Shown here one piece after another: positions 32,487 through 41,300 of a stretch of DNA of 45,613 bases. The stretch comes from DATEVL01 sp035281845 (GTDB lineage Bacteria; Chloroflexota; Anaerolineae; Anaerolineales; E44-bin32), in assembly GCA_035281845.1 (NCBI GenBank), contig DATEVL010000104.1:1-45613 (forward strand), written 5' to 3'. The notes below the pieces were generated by a model. The model worked only from the letters and a program-made list of their open reading frames with translations. It did not search any database and was not told where the DNA came from. Each line of letters opens with the position of its first letter. The stretch's first letter is position 1. Position numbers and translations under genes: made by a program.

Positions 32487-33422
32487 CTATGGTGGCGGAT
32501 CGGCTGACCAGTCAATTCCACCGAAGATAACGGTCCCGCCGGGCACTTTCAGAAAAGCCGCTGTCGCCTGAGGACGATCAGGGTCTTGGGCGAGGCGGAT
32601 CGTCTTCTCCAGCATCGCAGCGCCTGGAGGGTCGACAATCCAGGTGCCGTCCGGCTGCTGCACATAGATGACCGGCTCCCGCTCAGGAAGAGCCAGTTCA
32701 ACTGGATCGGAAATCGGCCTTTGCATGATGATGATAATTCGGCTGAATGGCCCGCGCTCCAGCGTGCTGCTCAGTCGCCAATCGAGGTACCCGGTGATTC
32801 CTAACTCCGTGAGGCGCTCTCTCTCCTCAGTGGTTAGCTCCTCAACCAAGTGAGAATCAAGCCGCAGAGCCTGGTTTCCCGGATACCACCGGACCCAAAC
32901 GGTTTGAACTGTCCTTTCCTGATACACAGCCATGGCCAGCGCGTCCGCACCGAGCCCCACCGCGACTGAGGCCAGACTGGCTATGATCGCCGCGACAAGA
33001 AACGACCTGAGTGAACGCGACGGGCCCCCGGCTGCGGCGGGAAGAGAACCACTGATCCCTGCGACCACCCACACAGGGCCAACCGGGATCGAGAATGTGC
33101 CGAAATAGGGGGACAGGAAGATGGAGAAGACGATGATCCCCCAGAGGATTCCGCACGCGGCTCCGACTAGCGCGGCCAACGCGTATCGAAGGTAGCCCGC
33201 GAGCCGCAGGCATCTCCTTGGCGCCACTGCAGCGCCGGCACCTACGAAGAGCGCCAAAGGCACCGTCCAGAAGAGCACCATCCGAAGCTCTCCCGGAGTG
33301 CTGGGTGCCGGTTGCGCAAGCATGATTGCTGCCGCAAGGGCCGCCGATCCGAAAGAGAGGATCGCCGAACGCATCCCACGGGCAGCATCGACAGCCAAGA
33401 GTCGCGGCGCCGGGCAGTCCAT
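32487..33422 (-). CDS. membrane protein, candidate partner/immunity gene of Rhs cassette 3
   Basis: A 311-residue protein with four or five hydrophobic helices in the first ~155 residues (ILSFGSAALAAAIMLAQ, LFWTVPLALFVGAGAAVAP, LVGAACGILWGIIVFSIFLS, LVAAIIASLASVAVGLGA) and a ~150-residue soluble C-terminal part (VRWYPGNQALRLDSHLVEEL, VYVQQPDGTWIV). No family is recognised. It starts 9 bp after the stop of Rhs cassette 3. Integral-membrane immunity proteins are common partners of polymorphic toxins that act on or through the membrane, so I infer such a role; a house-keeping gene cannot be excluded. Confidence 0.6.
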   Translation of the reverse strand: MDCPAPRLLAVDAARGMRSAILSFGSAALAAAIMLAQPAPSTPGELRMVLFWTVPLALFVGAGAAVAPRRCLRLAGYLRYALAALVGAACGILWGIIVFSIFLSPYFGTFSIPVGPVWVVAGISGSLPAAAGGPSRSLRSFLVAAIIASLASVAVGLGADALAMAVYQERTVQTVWVRWYPGNQALRLDSHLVEELTTEERERLTELGITGYLDWRLSSTLERGPFSRIIIIMQRPISDPVELALPEREPVIYVQQPDGTWIVDPPGAAMLEKTIRLAQDPDRPQATAAFLKVPGGTVIFGGIDWSADPPP

Positions 33423-33431
33423 TGTAGGTCC

Positions 33432-34925
33432 CTATTCTTCCTCGGGCGACGGAAGGCTGCACGAGCAGATGGCTTCAGCAACCGGATCTGGCTCGAATTC
33501 CTGGGATTCCTCCGCCAGTACCCTGTCGCTTGTTACCCAGGGGTACAGGTCTACCCCGCTCCCGAACAGTCCGTCTGGTTCATACCTTCTCGGGGGCTGC
33601 GAAAGACCTTGGATGTATAACTCGTGCCACGGATAGCCGCTGTGTTTGCCGGCGTACGTGACTCTTCCCTGGGCGAAGTCGAACTCCACTGAGTATCGGT
33701 ACCGGACCGGCGGAGTGATGCCAAGAATGGGAACTCCCAGTGGCATCGTTCCCGATTCCGGGGCATCGTAGATGTCGATATAGACGGAGAGCAAGCACAG
33801 CTCAGGGGCCAGCGTTACCTTCGCTGGAGGAGGAGAAGGAGCCTGAGCGCCGGCAATCCCGAACCCTGTCTGCCCCAACAAAGGGTTGAAGTAGATGAAA
33901 GCCACCCGCGTCTTGCCAGTGCCTGAAGTGGAAGTGGAGGCGGAGACGAGGGGATTGCTGTCGACGACGACCTCATGCCAAACTCGTGCGCTGGGCCGAA
34001 CCCCGCCATCAAAGAAATCCCGGCCGTCGCCATCGAACTCACCTAGGGTAACCGCCCCGATAGGTACGTTGTATACGATTTCCCAGTACGTTGGGTCCCA
34101 GAGCTTTGGATAGTAAACGTACGGGAACGTGATCGACTGGTCCGCGATGAACGCGGAGGCCCAGATCCTCAGCGGGCGCAGCCCCGTTGGGTCGACATTA
34201 GTCACCGGGTTTTGCAGGCCATACACCCAAGGGGTGTCGGGCCGGCCCATCCTTGGCGCCCGAGGGAGAGGATCAGCCGAAAGGAATCTGCCGACGTCCG
34301 ATGCGTAGTATCTGGCCCTCAGATACGTCAGCCCCGTGCCATCCACCTGCTCTCCCGTAAACGCAAACGCCGAGCTTGCCGCGCCCACGCTTGACAGCTG
34401 CGACCCGAACGGCTCGTACGTCCGCGCCCCCTGCACCTGCGCGAAGGAATCTGCCAGCTGCCTCACGCTCCCCAACGCATCCCCTACGTGATACTGCCAC
34501 CCTCCTGGCTGCTCCTCGCCAATGCGGGACGTGCCGTAGAGGAACGCGTTCGTACCGTCGGCCAGCACCTGTGTTAGCCCTGTGTTGAGGTCGAGCGTGT
34601 AGGTGATCCCAGAGCCGGGCGTGTTCTGCACAACCCGGTCCCCTAGCCCGTTGTAGCGGAACTCGTAGTTGTCCGGCCCTTGCACAACGTTCACCAGCCG
34701 ATTGGCGTGGTTGTGGGTGTAGATGCTCGCCCCGTCGTTCAGCAGGTTCCCATTGGCGTCCCAGGTGTACGGAACGCCATCGACCTCGCCGAGGCGGTTG
34801 GCGATATCGTACGCGTAGGTGTTTGTACCGGCGAGGGTGTCTTGCGTCAGACGGTTACCCACGGCATCGTAGGCGTCGTGGAAGAACTCGCCCGTGGAGT
34901 AGTCAGCGGCGGTCAGTCGATACAA
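33432..34925 (-). CDS. Rhs cassette 3: displaced Rhs 3' core with its own tip
   Basis: An open frame of 497 codons with no true start codon (it begins at TTG inside PLYRLTAADYS, just after a stop, near 34928). It repeats the end of the big Rhs protein: GNRLTQDTLAGTNTYAYDIA, GEEQPGGWQYHVGDALGSVR, TYLRARYYASDVGRFLSADP, ending NPVTNVDPTGL. The 248-residue tip that follows (33435-34178) is unique: RIWASAFIADQSITF, EFDGDGRDFFDGGVRP, ARVWHEVVVDSNP. That opening resembles the FNGDGR-type DUF3238 proteins, but I cannot confirm it. Without a start it is probably a silent reserve tip that becomes expressed by recombination into the big gene. A membrane protein gene follows 9 bp later. Confidence 0.75.
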   Translation of the reverse strand: MYRLTAADYSTGEFFHDAYDAVGNRLTQDTLAGTNTYAYDIANRLGEVDGVPYTWDANGNLLNDGASIYTHNHANRLVNVVQGPDNYEFRYNGLGDRVVQNTPGSGITYTLDLNTGLTQVLADGTNAFLYGTSRIGEEQPGGWQYHVGDALGSVRQLADSFAQVQGARTYEPFGSQLSSVGAASSAFAFTGEQVDGTGLTYLRARYYASDVGRFLSADPLPRAPRMGRPDTPWVYGLQNPVTNVDPTGLRPLRIWASAFIADQSITFPYVYYPKLWDPTYWEIVYNVPIGAVTLGEFDGDGRDFFDGGVRPSARVWHEVVVDSNPLVSASTSTSGTGKTRVAFIYFNPLLGQTGFGIAGAQAPSPPPAKVTLAPELCLLSVYIDIYDAPESGTMPLGVPILGITPPVRYRYSVEFDFAQGRVTYAGKHSGYPWHELYIQGLSQPPRRYEPDGLFGSGVDLYPWVTSDRVLAEESQEFEPDPVAEAICSCSLPSPEEE

Positions 34926-34981
34926 CGGGCCTTAGATCCCACCTGGCTTTGTCCTTCCCGAGGAACGGGTAGCCACCGAGG

Positions 34982-35602
34982 CTAGCCGGGATCGGCCAGT
35001 GTCGGAGCCATCAGTTCGTCAGCTCGCTTGATAACCGCATCGAAGTCCTCCAGGGACATGACCCTTTGATAGCCTCGATCGGCCGCGAAAGCGACGAGAT
35101 CGACCTTGAGGTCTACAACGTATCGCCCGTAGCGGGCGATGCCACGGCACATGGTGTCCGCCCTTCCTTCGGTACACTGGATTGACGCTTCCGACGCGTG
35201 GGGGAAATCAATCCGTACATCCACCCACACGGCATACGGTCCGTCATCGAACCTAGTGCCGACCAGGTAGTCAATCGCCTCAACCGCCTCGGACTCGGAT
35301 CGAAAGAGCAGGATATCTTCGTAAGCACCGGCACTACCGGCGCCGATGGGGTGGTAGTAGTGCAGCCCAACCGCGCGGATTGGCCCCAATCCCCCGCCCA
35401 ACGGAGCCGACCCGAAATCCGAGGTCGGGCCGTAAGGCGACGCGACCCAGTCTCCGGGCAAGTCCTGCTCATTCAAGAGGAGCGACTCGATCTCTACGTC
35501 CGGTGCCACGCCCTGACTCGTCGCACAGCCAGATAGCGTGGCCGCGACGGCCAACGCATTCGGTAGCAGGCCGATAGAGACTCGCCAGCTAGAACACGCC
35601 AT
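34982..35602 (-). CDS. small lipoprotein, candidate immunity gene of Rhs cassette 2
   Basis: A 206-residue predicted lipoprotein: signal LLPNALAVAATLSGC, then ESLLLNEQDLPGDWVASPYG, HYYHPIGAGSAGAYEDILLF and SESEAVEAIDYLVGTRF, and three further Cys. The LxxxDLPxxW start resembles lipoproteins that are frequent in Chloroflexota. It begins 2 bp after the stop codon of cassette 2, with its ribosome site (GGAGGG) inside the end of that cassette, so the two would be translationally coupled. Position suggests immunity to the cassette 2 tip, but the family is not known to be immunity proteins. Confidence 0.6.
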   Translation of the reverse strand: MACSSWRVSIGLLPNALAVAATLSGCATSQGVAPDVEIESLLLNEQDLPGDWVASPYGPTSDFGSAPLGGGLGPIRAVGLHYYHPIGAGSAGAYEDILLFRSESEAVEAIDYLVGTRFDDGPYAVWVDVRIDFPHASEASIQCTEGRADTMCRGIARYGRYVVDLKVDLVAFAADRGYQRVMSLEDFDAVIKRADELMAPTLADPG

Positions 35603-35604
35603 AC

Positions 35605-37512
35605 TTAGCCCTCCCCATCAAAGAAGCCGTTAGGATAGGGCCATTTCTCGTGTGAGAAGGGAACGAGGGGATCGGGCATGTGCTTAAGCCTGGAGCTGCT
35701 TGCCAAGAGCTTCGCTCCAAAGCGGTCCAGACCCGCGTCATAGAGGTCGATCCCGAGGTCCACAGCGGCGAAGTCATATGGGTCGTCGAAAATGGTTGGC
35801 CACCACTCAAAGTTCACGTAGACATCAATGTCAAAAGGGAAGAGGCATGAGGGTGGCTGATGGGTCTCCAAGACCCAGAAGCCTGCATCTTCGAGGAGGT
35901 CCTCGTGCGCTTCGTCAGTGACCTCGGCTACCGTCGCGCCGCCGTGCAGTTCGATATCGCTGAAGGCGCCGGCCTTCCCCACGTACCCGTAATGAACATT
36001 TCCTGGAATTGAATACTCGTACCAGTCGCAAGCTCCGTCCGCACAAAGGGCTATCGTCTTCTCATCAAGCTCTTCCCTAATGTCGTCCTTGAAGTCCCAG
36101 CGGGCGCCGTCGCGCACAAGTGCAATCCAGTCGCCGAAGGCAATGCCTTTCAGGGCCAGGGCCAATAGATCCGTGTTAGGCACTGATGCAACCAGGGCGG
36201 CCAGCCTATTCAGCTCGGCAATGCGCAGCACCTCAGGGCTGGCGGCATTTGCGCGCATTTCACGCAGGAGCCAGTCGGTGAGATTTCGGTTGTCCCAGGG
36301 CGATGGGGGCCTCCGACCCGATGGATCGGTCAGTGTCACTGGGTTTCCGTAAGCGTAGACCCAGGCGTTGAACGTGGTGGGCTGAGTGGGGATGGCGACA
36401 ACGAGGTCTTCGTTCAGGAAGCGCCCTTGCCGAGGGTCATAGAATCGAGCACGCAGGTATACAAGTCCTGTTGCGTCAGTTTCCTCATTGGCGAACGCAT
36501 ACGCCGAGGTCCCCTCGCCAGCGGAAGCGAGCCGTGACCCAAACGGCTCGTAGCTTCTCGCCAGTCGCACTTCACCGTCACTATCTGCTAGCTGCCTCAC
36601 ACTCCCCAACGCGTCTGCGACGTGATACTGCCACCCTCCCGGCTGCTCCTCGCCGATGCGAGCCACGCCGTAAAGGTAGGCGTTCGTCCCGTCGGCGAGC
36701 ACCTGCGTCAGGCCGGCTTCAAGGTCTAAGGTGTAGTTGATCTCGCCTCCAGGCGCGACCTGCACCACCCGGTCGCCCAGCCCGTTGTACCGGAACTCGT
36801 AGATGTCCGGCCCTTGCACGGCGTTGATAAGGCGCTTGGCGTGGTTGTAGGTGTAGGCGCTCGCGCCGTCACCGAGCAGGTTCCCGTTCGCGTCCCACGT
36901 GTGCGCCACGCCGTCCACATCGGTCAGCCTGTTGGCGATGTCATACGCGTACACATTCGTTCCGGCGAGGGTCTCCTGTGTGAGCCGATTCCCGACAGAG
37001 TCGTATGAGTAGTGGAAGAACTCGCCAGTGGAGTAATCGGCGGCAGTGAGGCGATAAAGCGGGTCGTACGTGTAGTCGATGACAACGCTCCAGGACGTGG
37101 GCGCTGATGTAGGCGTGGCGGTCGGCACCGGGGTGTCTGTGGGTGTCTCCGTGGCCGTCTCGGTTGGAGTTGGAGTGTAAGTCGGCGTCTCCGTGTCGAG
37201 AGGCGTCGGGGTCTCCGTGGGAGTGTCGGACGGCGTCGGCGTCTCCGAAGGCGTGTCCGTGGGGGTAGGCGTGTCCGTCGGAGTATCGGTTGGCGTGGGA
37301 GTGTCCGTGAGCTGAAGGCGAGCCAGCCACACAGGTGCAGCCAGGAAGCTTCCGCCGATCGCGGGCGCATACGCCCCGCCGCCCGAGCCCTCCGCCCACT
37401 GGCTCAACAGCGAGGCCGAAGCCCCGATGCCAAGGTCTACCCATTTCGCGAGGAAGGCTCCTGTGAACTGCCCGTTTTGCCTCAGCCAAAGCGTGCCATT
37501 CAGGGCGTACAC
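35605..37512 (-). CDS. Rhs cassette 2: displaced Rhs 3' core with a toxin-44-like tip
   Basis: A 635-codon open frame. The homology to the big Rhs gene continues upstream to about 37626 (DGINGSTGNLGATPKAAKFG) but is cut by TAG in what should be IYVNG, so the GTG at 37512 is unlikely to be a real start. It holds the end of the surface-type domain, the Thr/Pro linker, the final YD repeats (DPLYRLTAADYSTGEFFHYS) and RFYDPRQGRFLNEDL to DPSG. The 236-residue tip (35608-36315) has RWDFKDDI, SIPGNVHYGYVGKAGAFSDI and ELHGGATVAEVTDEA, which resembles the polymorphic toxin type 44 family. It is probably a silent cassette. Confidence 0.75.
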   Translation of the reverse strand: MYALNGTLWLRQNGQFTGAFLAKWVDLGIGASASLLSQWAEGSGGGAYAPAIGGSFLAAPVWLARLQLTDTPTPTDTPTDTPTPTDTPSETPTPSDTPTETPTPLDTETPTYTPTPTETATETPTDTPVPTATPTSAPTSWSVVIDYTYDPLYRLTAADYSTGEFFHYSYDSVGNRLTQETLAGTNVYAYDIANRLTDVDGVAHTWDANGNLLGDGASAYTYNHAKRLINAVQGPDIYEFRYNGLGDRVVQVAPGGEINYTLDLEAGLTQVLADGTNAYLYGVARIGEEQPGGWQYHVADALGSVRQLADSDGEVRLARSYEPFGSRLASAGEGTSAYAFANEETDATGLVYLRARFYDPRQGRFLNEDLVVAIPTQPTTFNAWVYAYGNPVTLTDPSGRRPPSPWDNRNLTDWLLREMRANAASPEVLRIAELNRLAALVASVPNTDLLALALKGIAFGDWIALVRDGARWDFKDDIREELDEKTIALCADGACDWYEYSIPGNVHYGYVGKAGAFSDIELHGGATVAEVTDEAHEDLLEDAGFWVLETHQPPSCLFPFDIDVYVNFEWWPTIFDDPYDFAAVDLGIDLYDAGLDRFGAKLLASSSRLKHMPDPLVPFSHEKWPYPNGFFDGEG

Positions 37513-37681
37513 GTTCGCGTGGACCGTAGTGCTGATGCCGAACTTGGCCGCCTTGGGAGTCGCACCGAGGTTGCCCGTGCTACCGTTGATCCCGTCCCAC
37601 TAGACGACGATCCCTCGTTTCGCGTCGAATGAACAGGCACATTTGCGGACTCTGAGCATTGACTGGCGTTGCCTATCTCGC

Positions 37682-38338
37682 TCAGTCAGCGGAATGGAAG
37701 AAGTCGGTCTGCGGGTACTCTCCATAACCCTCCCACCGCGGAAGCTCGGGACCCCAGACTCTCGCGTACGACTCTGGGTCGTGGTAAGTTACCCCTGAAA
37801 CCAAGGTCGAAGGGACGACCTTGTACACCGTGCCCTCCTGAGGCGGGAGGCCCAGCGTCACCCGAATGTGCGGGTAGAATAGACTCATTCCGGTTTTCGG
37901 GAACTCAGGGATTCCTTCTCGCCCGGCAAGTGCACTCTGAGGCGCCCCGTACACGGCTATTACATCATCGACCGTCGCCTCCGAGGGTAGCGAAAAACCG
38001 ATAACTTCGACGATGTCCGAAGCGGGTCGGTAGCCAACGAGAAAACCTCCGCAGACTAGCCCGCGGGAACCTCCCTCCTCTTCAGTGTCGTAGCCTTCGC
38101 AATGTTGGTAGAGGCCAAGCTCTTCTAGGATTCCCCGCACTTCAGACTCAGTGCTGATCCCCGGCTCCATTCCAAGAAAGCATGGAGGTCCACAGGGTTC
38201 CTGGGCAAGGAAGCCCCTAGCAATAAACGCTGATGTCACATCCTGCCTACTCGCCACTGACTGCGTGCAACTCGCTAGAAGCAACGAGATCAGCGCGAAC
38301 GGAAGACCGTGAGCGAAGGGGATCAGCTTTGTGGCCAT
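37682..38338 (-). CDS. small lipoprotein, candidate immunity gene of the main Rhs tip
   Basis: A 218-residue predicted lipoprotein. The start ATG at 38338 (MATKLIPFAHGLPFA) gives a signal ending ISLLLASC. The mature part has EPCGPPCFLGMEPGISTES, EVRGILEELGLYQHCEGYDT and DIVEVIGFSLPSEATVDDVI, with six Cys. The PPCxxGxxPGxxTExE motif occurs in many small Chloroflexota lipoproteins, so it may be a general family member rather than a dedicated immunity protein. Its place, 45 bp after the metallopeptidase-tip gene, is that of an immunity gene. A ribosome site (GGGAT...AGGA) precedes it. The base composition is less G+C-rich than the flanking core. Confidence 0.6.
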   Translation of the reverse strand: MATKLIPFAHGLPFALISLLLASCTQSVASRQDVTSAFIARGFLAQEPCGPPCFLGMEPGISTESEVRGILEELGLYQHCEGYDTEEEGGSRGLVCGGFLVGYRPASDIVEVIGFSLPSEATVDDVIAVYGAPQSALAGREGIPEFPKTGMSLFYPHIRVTLGLPPQEGTVYKVVPSTLVSGVTYHDPESYARVWGPELPRWEGYGEYPQTDFFHSAD

Positions 38339-38383
38339 TCCTGGGATCCCTTTGGCTGGGCTCGTGCCAACCGCCGACACAAC

Positions 38384-41300
38384 CTACTGGCCGGAACTTC
38401 CGGTGATAAGGCCATGTATGTAAGTCCACCGCCTTGTCTCCCTATAGTCGGAGTAGTAGAGGACGGGTCCATATTTGCGGATGTCTTCCCGGACAATCCT
38501 CCACATCGCGGCGAATGCTTCATCTGGATAGACGTAGGCAGTCGCCGACTCCGCGAAGTCCTCGAATCGATTGAAGTTGACATCGGAGCCTGCCGCTGGT
38601 GGCCCTTCATAGAAGTATCCGGCCGAGTTGCATCCCGGAAGCCTGAAATTGGGTGGGTCGCACCTACCGAGGCGGTACCTCTGTATGGCGCCTCCTTTGA
38701 GGCTTGTGTGCCCACCCGTGTATTCCTCCAGACCTGCGGAGAGGCCCCATCCGAAGTTGGCGTCCCAGGCGTGGCTGAGCTCGTGTACTACGGTCCATCG
38801 GCCGAAAGAAGAAGCGGAGCTTGTGTACTTGATTCGATGGGGCCATGTTAAGCCACCGGACCGGCCGATGTCTTCTTGACTCACGGTTATGCCCCCGGTG
38901 TTGTGGATGAATTCGGTCTCTCCCTTCATCGCGGTCGCCAAGTTCAATACGCCCATCCACAGCGTGTGCAACTCATCAAGGGACCAATTGCCCTCTCGCC
39001 AACACAATGGTGGGGTACGATCGCCAGGTTCGGGCACAGGGATAGCGACGGGCGGATACCCCCAGTCCACCACCACCTGGACGTGGTAGTCTAGCCACAA
39101 GCTCTCGACAAATTGGTCTGCGTAGACTGCTTCCCATGAAGCGATAAGACCAGTCGGATCGGTGAAATTGGTGGGGTTGTCCTCCGAATATGCCCATACG
39201 TTCAAGCTAATTGGCCAGAAGACCTCGCCGGAAAACGGATCCCTTGATAGGAAGCGGCCTCCGTTGGATGCGTAATACCTCGCCCTCAAGTACGCCAGGC
39301 CCGTCGCATCCACCTGCTCTCCCGTAAACGCGTACGCCGAGCTTGCGCCGCCTCTGCTCGTGAGCACCGATCCGAACGGCTCGTACGCTCTCGCTCCCTG
39401 CACCTGCCAAGCCGAATCCACCAGCTGCCTCACGCTCCCCAGCGCGTCGCCGAGGTGGTACTGCCAGCCTCCTGGTTGCTCCTCGCCGATGCGTCCTACG
39501 CCGTAGAGGTAGGCGTTCGTTCCGTCTGCGAGAACCTGCGTCAGACCGGTGTTGAGGTCGAGTGTGTAGTTGATCTCGGATCCCGGCGTGATCTGCACCA
39601 CCCGGTCCCCCAGCGCGTTGTACCGGAAGTCATAGCTGTCCGCCCCTCGCGCCACGTTCACCAGCCGGTTTGTGTGGTTGTAGGTGTAGATGCTCATCCC
39701 ATCGTTGAGCAGGTTGCCGTTGGCGTCCCAGGTGTACGGCACGCCATCGACCTCGATCAGCCGGTTGGCGATGTCGTAGGTGTAGATGTTCGTGCCCGCA
39801 CGGGTGTCTTGCGTGAGGCGGTTCCCCACGGCATCGTACGTGTAGTGGAAGAACTCGCCCGTGGAGTAGTCTGCTGCGGAGAGGCGATACAGCGGATCGT
39901 ACGCGTAGTCGATCACGACGTTCCAAGACGCAGGCGCCGACGTCGGGGTGGACGTTGGCGTCTCGGAGGCCGTCGGGGTTCCGGAGGGCGTCTCAGTCGG
40001 TGTCTCCGTTGGGGTTTCCGTCGCCAGTGGTGTCGGCGTGTCCGTGGGTGTCTCTGTGTCTGTCAGCACGGGTGTGTCGGTGGCGGCGGGCGTGGGAGTG
40101 TCCGTAGCCGGAGCTGTCGCGGTTTCAGTTGGCGTCTCGGTGGCCGTGTCCGTCGCTGTCGGCGTCTCGGTCGCCTGCAATAGTGGCAGCCGCCTCGGCG
40201 CGGCAAGACGGGCGAAGCCGCTCATTGGGGCGGCCGCCGCGCCTCCACTGCCCTCCGTCCACTGGCTCAGGAGCGAGGCGGAAGCACCGATCCCAAGATC
40301 CACCCATTTGGCGAGGAACGCGCCTGTGAACACACCATTCTGCCTGAGCCAGAGCGTACCGTTCGGGGCGTATACATTGGCATGGACCTCCGTGCTGATC
40401 CCGAACTTTGCCGCCTTGGGAGTCGCACCGATGTTCCCCGTGCCGCCATTGATCCCGTTCACGTAGATCACGATGTCGCGCGCGTCCAAGCCGGTCGAAG
40501 CGGGATCGGGGCCGAGGTAACTGCCCTGATCGACCGACAGCTTCCCGGCGATGCGAATCTCCGACGGTGCCTGAAAGTTGAGACTCACGTTCTCGCCGAC
40601 GTCCCACTCGGAGAAGTCGTACACGCCGCCGGTGAAGGCCACCGTCGAGCCCTTGCGAGCCTTCAATAGCCCATAGGCCCCGGCGTCGAGCGAGAGCGAG
40701 CCGTTCTGCGGAATGTCGAAGTTCTGCGTCCCCGGCGAGAAGGCCGGGACGTCGGGGAAGGCGGAGACGAGCGGAAGGTCCAACGGCGTGTGCTCCTGCC
40801 CGAGAACGGTTCCTAGACCGGTCAGCTCGTTGTAGTAGACATCGTAGACGCTGGCGTTGTCCCTGAGATACACGCTGTCGCCCAGAACGCGCGAGGCGGG
40901 ATCGAGGACATCCGCGCCGATACCGATCGCGACTTCGGCTTCATCCGCCAGATACGGCCCGGCACTTGCGACGTTGGCACCCACGTCGCCGCTCAATACC
41001 TGCCCATTCTGCTCCACCCAGGCGCCCTCCTTGCCCAACAGGACAAAGTCGGCTAGCCTGGGCGCGACCGTCGGGGTCGCCTCCGGGGTCGGCGTCTCTG
41101 TCGGTGTCGGGGTCGGCGTCTCCGGCAGGACCATGTTCTCGATCACCCGCACCCGGTTGCCCACGCTGTCATAGGTGTACTCGAAGGACGACAGGACCTC
41201 CGCCCCGGCCTGGTGGAAGATCGAGAGCAGCCGCCCGGCGTCGTCGTAGGCGTAATTCGACACCACTCCATTCGGCAGCGAGACCGAGGTCGTGCGGCCG

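Noticed and set aside
31965..32507. A plus-strand frame rich in VGVSVGV.
   Set aside because: It is the antisense of the Thr/Pro linker microsatellite in cassette 4.
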